A DNA stretch of 64,000 nt from Cinnamomum chago. Taxonomy: Eukaryota > Streptophyta > Magnoliopsida > Laurales > Lauraceae. The stretch covers positions 42,791,001 through 42,855,000 of the forward strand of contig CP142451.1 in assembly GCA_038049695.1 (NCBI GenBank), in the 5' to 3' direction. Below the pieces are notes generated by a model that did not search any database, was not told where the DNA came from, and saw only the letters and a list, made by a program, of their open reading frames with translations. Position 1 is the stretch's first letter. Every line of letters starts with the position of its first letter. The translations under genes were made by a program, and so were the position numbers. Of the stretch, positions 57,542 through 64,000 are shown in pieces.

Positions 57542-58951
57542 CCGCCTGCCGATCGACAGGTGACCGACTTCCCAGCACTTTTTGGGAATTGTGAAGAGGA
57601 ATTAAGGGTTTTTCTATCCCAATCACTTGTAGACCTTTCCTTTTTCGATGTGTATTCCTTCATATCCTTAATGTCGTTTAAAAATTGGGCATCATCTAAA
57701 CGAATGATCGACATGGGATTTCAAAGTATATATGATTCGACAGTTACGGTATCAAGGTTTCGATGTGGAATTATTATTTATGAACCAAATTCTCGTTTTT
57801 GTGATTCATATCATCTTGAAAAGAATGTTTCCAAGGTTTTGATTTAAAACCCGTTTAGGAATCATTGCGTGAATCGTGTTTTTATACACATCGTGTCGGG
57901 ACTACTATTTCATTAAATTTAGTGAACAAGCGGGCGTGTACTTGATATTGAGTGAGTAGTTCCCGAATTTTGAAGTGTCAAACATTGTTTTGAAAGCACG
58001 TGATTTTGTGTCGGCTCCACTCGGCTTGGACGACCATTGCCGGTCTGATCCGCCGCCTTGGGTCCTTAAATCTTATCCAACATTAGTTTGGAAAATACGT
58101 ACGTGCATGCTTGCTTATTTAGCCCGTTCTGCGGCGGGACTCGTGTGTGGTTCTCATTTTTACTGGGTTACTACAATTTATGATAGTGTCTCCCTTCACC
58201 ATCTCATGATGGAGAATCTTGAGTGCTCTCATCACTTCGTGTGATGGAGAATGTAGCTCCATGTGGTTGTCAAGTATTGTTTTGCCAAGGAATTGTTTTG
58301 AATGGTCATCTTGATTTTCATGGGATCTTATAAATGTTATTGTCATTGGTTAACTTTGTTTTATTTAACTTTTCTTTATCGTACATGTTGTTTTATGAAC
58401 TTTCCAAATTACTATGTTATAGCATGATTATACTTCATTCTTTCACCTCCCAGACCGTCGTGTCTGACCTTTTCATTTTGGTGCTCAGATCCAGGTTTCG
58501 TTGCCCCTGAGGAGGAGCACGAGGAGGCTGTAGGGCAGCCTGTTGAGCGTGAATGGTAGCCCAACGATGTCATTTAGACGTCGGGTTGGGGCTCGAGATG
58601 CGTAACACTTGGGGAACATTATCTTTTATATTTTGGGAATTTTTATTAGCCTTTGTTGGCTATTTTTTTTGGAAAATTGTAAAACTTAACTTTACTTTCT
58701 GTTTAGTATGTTGCACAACTTGAAACCTTAATTATGGTTATGCTAATTATGTTCTCCTTCTGATATGAGTTCCTTTATACTTTATCTTATATGTGATGTT
58801 ACTTGTGTGTTTGCCACGCGCTTCCGCAAATAAAAACTTATGTGTGATAGTGAGGTGATTCGAATTCATGCGTGGAATCCTCACCGCGGAAACCTGTGGG
58901 AAACGTCGTGGCGTCGGATTAGGGCCACGGCCCCGGTCCAGGGTAGTGACA
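57542..58951 (+). mobile_element. LTR fragment T7, Tekay-like, plus strand
   Basis: It ends GGTAGTGACA at 58951 and, from about 57880, matches the second half of T5: the GATCCGCCGCCTTGG block (58040), the GTCGTGTCTGACC block, the short frame region (58448-58577), CACGCGCTTCCGCA and CCTCACCGCGGAAACCTGTGGGAAA. Its first half is missing; the left edge is approximate, starting near a GCCGATCGACAGG word. Confidence 0.6.
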
Positions 58952-58977
58952 ACGGTAAATCAGGTCGGGGTCTTACA

Positions 58978-59416
58978 CTCAGTATGAAGTTGGCGATCAT
59001 GGTGGTGTTAAAAAAAATCTATCAACATAGCCCTTAAAGCTAGGGTAAGGACCTAGCTAGTGTCGATCTATCGAGGACTTTAGGTTGGCATAGACTTTGA
59101 CTTGCATGTGTGAGGATTGGGTAGGCTAGACCTAGGCCTTGCCCTTTAACAACCCTACTTATATTTGTAATGGAGAATCTTCAACAAGTTCTAAAGCATA
59201 TCCTTTTAGATTTAAAAAAGGAACTCATAAAATGGCTTATGACACACAAAAAAAGTTAATGAGTTTTTATACCTCTTTCAAGTAGGCCCTTTTTGGTGTT
59301 AATAGTGATGACTTTTTCTTCAAGTTTTTCTTTAACGGCATAAATGACTTTATTTAAAATATAAGCCAGCCTCTCATTTCCCTCATTTTTTTTCTCTCTT
59401 CTATCTTCCTCCCTCC
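58978..59416. other. Unassigned stretch, nothing recognised
   Basis: No open frame with domain content and no repeat seen elsewhere in the window. It may be the flank of the T6 element. Confidence 0.4.
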
Positions 59417-59721
59417 TATAAGATATACCATGTACCAACCCAAAAGCTTAAGCGTGGGAAACCCTGTCAAACCCTGTCAAACCCATTACATCGGCTATGT
59501 TGGATGTGAGACTTTTCCAACACTCCCCCTAACGTGCAGGCCCAATAAATTTCATGGACAAGTCTGCCACATAAAAATGATAGGACCTCGGCTCTAATAC
59601 CATGTAAGATATCATGTACCAACTCAAAAGCTTCAGCTGATAGGTGGAAGGCCCAAATAGGTATATGAAACCCTGTCAAATCCATTACTTGGGCAATGTG
59701 GGGTGTGAGACTTTCCCAACA
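59417..59721 (-). mobile_element. Complete TRIM element, 305 bp
   Basis: Minus strand: 5' LTR 59721-59603 (119 bp, TGTTGGGAAAG...ATCTTACA), primer-binding site TGGTATTAGAGC directly after it, about 80 bp of interior, polypurine tract AGGGGGAG, and 3' LTR 59522-59417 (106 bp). The TSD CCTCC is perfect (59412-59416 and 59722-59726). The LTRs share GTTGGGAAAGTCTCACA, GGGTTTGACAGGGTTT-like and AGCTTTTGAGTTGGTACAT. TRIMs are terminal-repeat elements without genes, moved by partners. Confidence 0.9.
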
Positions 59722-59726
59722 CCTCC

Positions 59727-60389
59727 TACCCTCAAGCTTTTAATTATCTTCTTCTCCTTCATCAGCCACTAGTAGCCATTGAACAAATTTTTAATGACTT
59801 TCAAAATCATTGAATCATTTAATTACCAAGCATGGATTTTAAACTCGTCCTAGTTCAGGTCTCAACACAACCTAATTGCAAACTTTTCAATGAACTTTCT
59901 TGAAATTGTTTTCATACCAAGCTTGGTCACTTTTTTCAAGTAGATCTTTTCCCTTTCTTTCTTTTTTCTTTTCTTTTTATTTTTGGAATATGAGTGATAC
60001 ATTATAGATTGCATGATATTATAAAATATAATTGTCAATTATGAAAAATATAGTTTTTTTGTGTTCATATTTCAAAAGAACAAATAGAACAAGTCATTAG
60101 TTAAAAATTAAAATATGCAACGAGTTTTGCACCAGAATGTTTTGTACATTAGCCAAGAAAGCAAAGAGCGTTGCAAAATGCATTGAGCAAAATGAAAAAG
60201 TGACATTAAGCAAAATGATAAGATATAAAGGAGATAGGATGCTAAGATGACACAACTTCTCATGTAAAATTAAATGCTTGAAGGGTTTCAATAAAATTTC
60301 CCAACTTCTCTTGTAAATTATTAAACAAAATATTTATAGATGATTTATTATCAATTGATACGATAAAGAGATTTCTTTTAATTCCACGG
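59727..60389. other. AT-rich stretch, nothing recognised
   Basis: Long T- and A-rich runs, no open frame of note, no repeat shared with other parts of the window. Confidence 0.4.
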
Positions 60390-60965
60390 TTCTATAATTT
60401 GTAAAGACAGAGAGATTGAGGAGGATGTTAAATATAGGATAAAAACTAGATGGTTTTAGTATAGTATTGCTTCTAGAGTGTTTTATAATTAGTATATCCA
60501 CACATATTGAAGGAAAACTTTTACATATTAACGATCAGACTAAGATATGACCTATGGAACAGAATGTTTGCCAATCAAGAAACAACATATGCAAGAAAAA
60601 AAAAAGAATGTAGAAGTTATGAGAAATTCAAGATGGATATGTGATCAAACTAGAAAAAATAAAATTAGAAAGGAGCGCATTTGAAAGCATTTAGAGATAG
60701 AATATGCTATAAATTAAAAGAAAATTGTTTAAGATGGTTTGGACATGTCCAACATAAACTAGCAATGACATTGATGAGGAAAAAAAAAATTGCACAGGTT
60801 GATCGAAAATTAGTTAGGTTGAACAACACATGGGTGGGATCAGAAATAATAGATATAAAAATGTGCAACCTATCCAAGGATTTAGCTTTGAATAAATTGG
60901 AATAGAGAAATAGAATCTACATATCCTACTCCAACATAGTTAAGATAAGAATCTAAAAATATTAA
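60390..60965 (+). pseudogene. RTE-type LINE, 3' end fragment
   Basis: Across frames on the plus strand one reads, in the right order, the C-terminal region of plant RTE-like LINE proteins: a VKYRIKT-like stretch (about 60430), YGTECLPIKKQH (about 60551-60590), RNSRWICDQTRKNKIRKERI (about 60623-60685), LRWFGHVQ (about 60735-60755), and LEWRNRIYI (about 60895-60925). Several frameshifts and stops (the frame changes between RKERI and LRWFGHVQ, for instance) show it is dead. The reverse transcriptase core and 5' half are missing, as is usual for 5'-truncated LINE copies, and an AT-rich 3' tail follows. Confidence 0.75.
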
Positions 60966-61122
60966 ATTACGATGATATGATATATAATAATATGAACTGA
61001 ATTTATGACTCTACCCCTTACCTCCCCGTTTAATCACATGTAATGTGTGGTTATCGATATGCGGTCCCTTAAATGGGCAAATATAACGTAACTAGTTACT
61101 CCACCTGAGCTAAAGTCGCATT
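60966..61122. other. Unassigned flank between LINE and S5
   Basis: No feature seen. The bases next to S5 would hold its TSD, but the other end is outside the window. Confidence 0.4.
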
Positions 61123-61374
61123 TGAAAGTCCGGGGATCCGAACCCTAGAGGGGGGGTGAATAAGGTGTGCTACAAATATGACCAATTTAGACCAAATTTA
61201 ATTCTTTAAGTTAAACTAGTCACATATGATGATTTACCAGACAAGATGCGGAAGCTAAGAAAACAATCACCACAAGCAAACACCACTACACAAAGATTTA
61301 TAGTGGTTCGACCTCAATGCCTACGTCCACTACCGGCTTGTGATCCAATCACCCCACCGGATTTCCACTAATTA

Positions 61375-61515
61375 TGCTTTTTACTAGGCTAAGCAATAAC
61401 CTTTACAATGTTGTTTTTACAAGGCTCAACAACAACATTTACAAGATGCTTTTCAAGGCTAAACAATAACCTTTACAATGTTCTTTTCTTAGGCTAAGCA
61501 ATAACCTTTACAAAT
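61375..61515 (-). repeat. 33-bp tandem repeat of the S5 LTR, about five units
   Basis: On plus: AGGCTAAGCAATAACCTTTACAA words in series, with one GCTCAACAACAACATTTAC variant, matching the third unit in S4. Confidence 0.7.
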
Positions 61516-62142
61516 GAAGATTTTCTCTAAGAAGGTGTCTCTTCAAGAACACTCTAAGAGATACAATTTAAGCACAAATAAAATGCCTCTTAAATAGGCT
61601 GATATGAAGGTGTGATTCAAATTACAAACATACACTAAAATAAGCTAAAGTGTGTGCACAAGTGTATGAATGTTATACTTCAATCAATTTCAACAATGAA
61701 GTTCTTAAATGAATGCTTGATGTATTTTAAAATCAAAGCTTAGAAAATGATGATTGAAGATAAATGCTAATCACATGAAAGATTCAAACAACTTAAAGAA
61801 ATGAACTAAAACAAGTTGTATGAATATTAAAGTCTAAGAACATATGTGATTTAGACAAGAGTGATTGCAAACCATCCTAATATTCCAAAGATGATAATGA
61901 GTTTGCAAAACAACTCTTTTAAAACTAGAAATCATGCATAGATGAAAATACAAAGATTTAAACATGCATTGATTCTAATTTGAATGGAAATCAAAATAAC
62001 TATTATGGTATACCTTTTTAAAACTCAAGCATTTGATTTCCAATGACCTTCTAGCTCTCTTGGCTTATTCCACTTCCTTTGGCTCCAAAATGGTCTCAAA
62101 GATTCATTAGTCAAGCCTCTAAAAAGGTTGGAATAGAATGGA

Positions 62143-62339
62143 CTTTATAGGGAAAAACAGTCCAACGGCTAGTTGGTCGGGTCGACCTGGGCCTAGCTCG
62201 GTCGACCTGGCCCAACGGTCAAAAAGCCCCAACGGCTATATTCCCGGTCGACCTGGCCCTTGCCCGGTCGACCTGGTACACAGGCCAATTTCCAGCAGGC
62301 CTGTTTGGCCGGTCGACCTGGCACAGGGGTCGGTCGACC
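62143..62339 (-). promoter_or_regulatory. LTR promoter of S5: six GGTCGACC words and TATA box
   Basis: GGTCGACC at 62180, 62200, 62246, 62266, 62311 and 62332 (starts, plus coordinates), then TATAAAG read at 62149-62143. The number and near-20/45-base spacing pattern equal those of S4. Confidence 0.65.
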
Positions 62340-62696
62340 GGCCACACAGGCCTGGGATGAGTTCCTAGATGATTTTCAAAATTCCAAAGGTGCAACTTGG
62401 AACTCAAGGCCAATGTAGCTTATGCATACTAAAATGATTCTAAAAATGATGAATGTATGCAAGGCACAAACCTAAATTCTCAATTTGATTTTTCAAAAAT
62501 AATGCATAAAGAATTAGGTTTTCAAAAGTATTTGGATTCTAAAACATGCATGAATCAAATTCATTTCAAAAACATGTTCAAATGCAAGAAAGAATCCAAG
62601 TTTCCAAAGTCAAAAACTAAGAGCTCATGTGTGTGATCATTTGATAGTGAATGTGAATGTGCATCCATCAAAATTGCAACAAACAAGAACCTAACA

Positions 62697-63080
62697 ATCT
62701 CCCCCTTTGCAATTTGATGGCAATTCCTATGATCACAGCACTAAAGGGACTTTGGATCTTCTTGACAGCTCTGAACTTGAAATCACTTGAATGTAGCTTC
62801 GACCTCATGACCGATTCGTCGAGAGCATTTGACTATAATCTTTTCAAGCTGATTTCTCCCCCTTGGTTAGAGCTCTCCTTAGCTCTTCGCAACCAAGTAA
62901 TCTTCCTTAGCTCTTGAAGCAGATCTCCCCTTTAGATAGATCTGTTCTTCTCTCTGTCTGATCTTCAGATCTTCTATGCTTCTCTCCCCCTTAGACATTG
63001 CATGGATCTGATAGAACTGGTCTTTTTCTCCCCCTGTGTCTTTAAGAGATCTGTTCTTTTTCTCCCCCTTTGACATTGAA
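62697..63080 (-). other. Multiple polypurine tracts of S5
   Basis: Read on the minus strand as CAAAGGGGGAGA-like tracts at about 62697-62710, 62855, 62985, 63030 and 63060-63072. Confidence 0.65.
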
Positions 63081-63506
63081 TTGCAAAGGAACCTGTATAC
63101 ATGAGAAAACATATACCTTTCAGTAGCATCTGTTTCCAAATGAAATTGCAAATGTAATGCAGAACAGGTTATCATGTATATAGATTTGTGTATGCATTGT
63201 TTGAATGAAGCTACGATAGCAGATATAAATAGATGTAACATATTAAAGCTTCAAAACAACAGAAAGCATTCATCAAGAGAATCACAAAGGGGAAAATGAG
63301 ATTAAATATGAAACTGTACTTTCATTGATTAACCTAGAAAAGTTCAGTACAAGATTCATTAAGTACTTGACCATTTACATTAACAAGAGAATATGATCAG
63401 TACTCAAAACAATAGGTTAGATGATAGAAAATGAATGCAACATGTGAAAAACACTCTATCACTACCCAAAATAACCCCAAAACAGACAAGAAAACACTCC
63501 TAGAAG

Positions 63507-64000
63507 ACTAAGCAGAGTCTGGAGGAGATGGAGGCATAGTGGCATCGAGTCGCCTGCAGGCCTTGGAGATGTTCGATAAATACTTCAAAGTTTTGCTCAT
63601 CTTCCCTGAGACCTCTTGACGAAAATCACGAAACTCAGTCTGCATGGAAGCAACCACCTACTCCAAGGATGTCAAGCGCTCCTCTGTAGTACGCCGAGGA
63701 GGAGGACGGGGCTATCGTGGGTGAGCGGGCTGGTCTGGCTAAGGTGGCTGAGGCTGCTGCTGATCTGCAATCTCTAAATCTGCAGCTTCTAACTCTTCGT
63801 CTCCTTCAGCTACAAGATTTGCCCGAGGTGGTGGTGGAAGCCTCATCAGGAGAATGTTGGTCTTGTTGAAGACTGTTGTGGGCTCTGGTCTCTCTGACTC
63901 AGGAGGAAACACTCTAAATGAACGAGCAATCTGAGTGATAAGGTATCCAAAAGGAGCAGCACATGGCTGGAAGCCAGTGATAACACGAATAATGTGGTGC
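63507..64000 (-). pseudogene. C-terminal part of the S5 accessory ORF
   Basis: Read from the window edge: HHIIRVITGFQPCAAPFGYL, ARSF, LLMRLPPPPRAN, the Gln-rich stretch and the KTLKYLSNISK-like tail. Same region as in S4; the N-terminal half, including any H3-like start, is outside the window. Fossil with more than one break. Confidence 0.6.

Larger units (their letters stand above)
52315..58977 (-). mobile_element. 5' LTR T6 of a Tekay-like element, with T4 and T7 inside
   Basis: Minus strand: start TGTAAGACCCCGACCTG at 58977, end ...CGGGGTCACA at 52315. T4 splits it cleanly; T7 lies near its start. Its own pieces, 52315-53764, 56772 to about 57541 and 58952-58977, carry GCTCGAGC words (56841-56963), a TAAGCTTGG block (53280) and an eroded version of the short reading frame. 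It is broken and the element's interior is not in the window. Confidence 0.6.
61123..64000 (-). mobile_element. Sirevirus-like element S5, 3' part
   Basis: Minus strand: 3' LTR 62696-61123 (1574 bp, TGTTAGGTTCTTG to CCGGACTTTCA), polypurine tracts (62697-63080), spacer, and the C-terminal part of the accessory ORF running off the window. Layout and sequence closely follow S4. Confidence 0.75.

Noticed and set aside
57560-57847. Open frame of 95 codons
   Set aside because: It lies in LTR fragment T7, has no recognisable domain, and other LTRs of the lineage do not keep it open.

Overview
This window is from a nuclear plant genome, very probably a flowering plant with a large, repeat-rich genome. 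The evidence is a chromovirus of the Tekay (Del) type with a chromodomain, a Ty1/Copia element and a Tat-like Ty3 element, Sirevirus-like elements with several polypurine tracts, primer-binding sites matching initiator methionine tRNA, a TRIM element and the end of an RTE-type LINE. I found no host protein gene, rRNA, tRNA or CRISPR array. Nearly all of the 64 kb is LTR retrotransposon inserted into LTR retrotransposon. Names S1-S5, T1-T7 and G1 are my own labels.

Layout. 1-5578: Sirevirus-like element S2 (minus strand), with ORF 2162-3307 and a zinc-knuckle fragment, carrying solo LTR S1 (468-2069, TSD GTCAG). 5579-8495: unassigned repeat DNA with telomere-like words and a hairpin-bearing tandem repeat. 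8496-15883: Tat-like element (minus; gag remnant, repeat-filled leader, 5' LTR) carrying solo LTR S3 (11494-13363, TSD GATGG). 15884 to about 24146: an old, eroded Ty3/Gypsy element G1 (plus), split by solo LTR T1 (16158-21130, TSD GGTAT). Solo LTR T3 (24152-27299, TSD GTCTG) lies at its end. 27371-34340: a Tekay chromovirus (plus) with most of gag-pol and its 3' LTR but no 5' LTR. 34341-47787: a young Ty1/Copia element (minus), whose 3' LTR holds solo LTR T2 (35027-39191, TSD CTATC). 47788-50626: 3' part of Sirevirus-like S4 (plus), into which the Copia element jumped. 50627-52289: second Tat-type LTR. 52290-58977: 5' LTR and primer-binding site of a Tekay-like element (T6, minus) holding solo LTR T4 (53765-56771, TSD CAAAC) and LTR fragment T7. 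58978-61122: lower-copy AT-rich DNA with a complete TRIM (59417-59721, TSD CCTCC) and an RTE LINE tail. 61123-64000: Sirevirus-like S5 (minus), running off the window.

Relative age can be read from the nesting: S4 is older than the Copia element, which is older than T2 and the Tekay copy beside it. The two Copia LTRs differ at only about seven positions over some 1.47 kb compared by eye, so that whole stack is recent.

The most interesting signals are three. First, the Sirevirus-like ORF starts MARTKQT, the exact N-terminus of histone H3. Second, nearly every LTR family carries a cluster of palindromic words (GGTCGACC, CGATCGATCG, GCTCGAGC, or GGCGG...CCGCC). These clusters behave like exchangeable cassettes: T1 and T2 share LTR ends but have different words, T1 and T4 share nearly identical words but have different ends, and a Copia-like and a Gypsy-like LTR share GGTCGACC. 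Third, five Tekay-like LTRs keep a 31-bp dyad upstream of the TATA position, and four keep a short reading frame near the 3' end. Palindromes upstream of the promoter are known from Sireviruses; their swapping between Gypsy LTRs is, as far as I know, not described.
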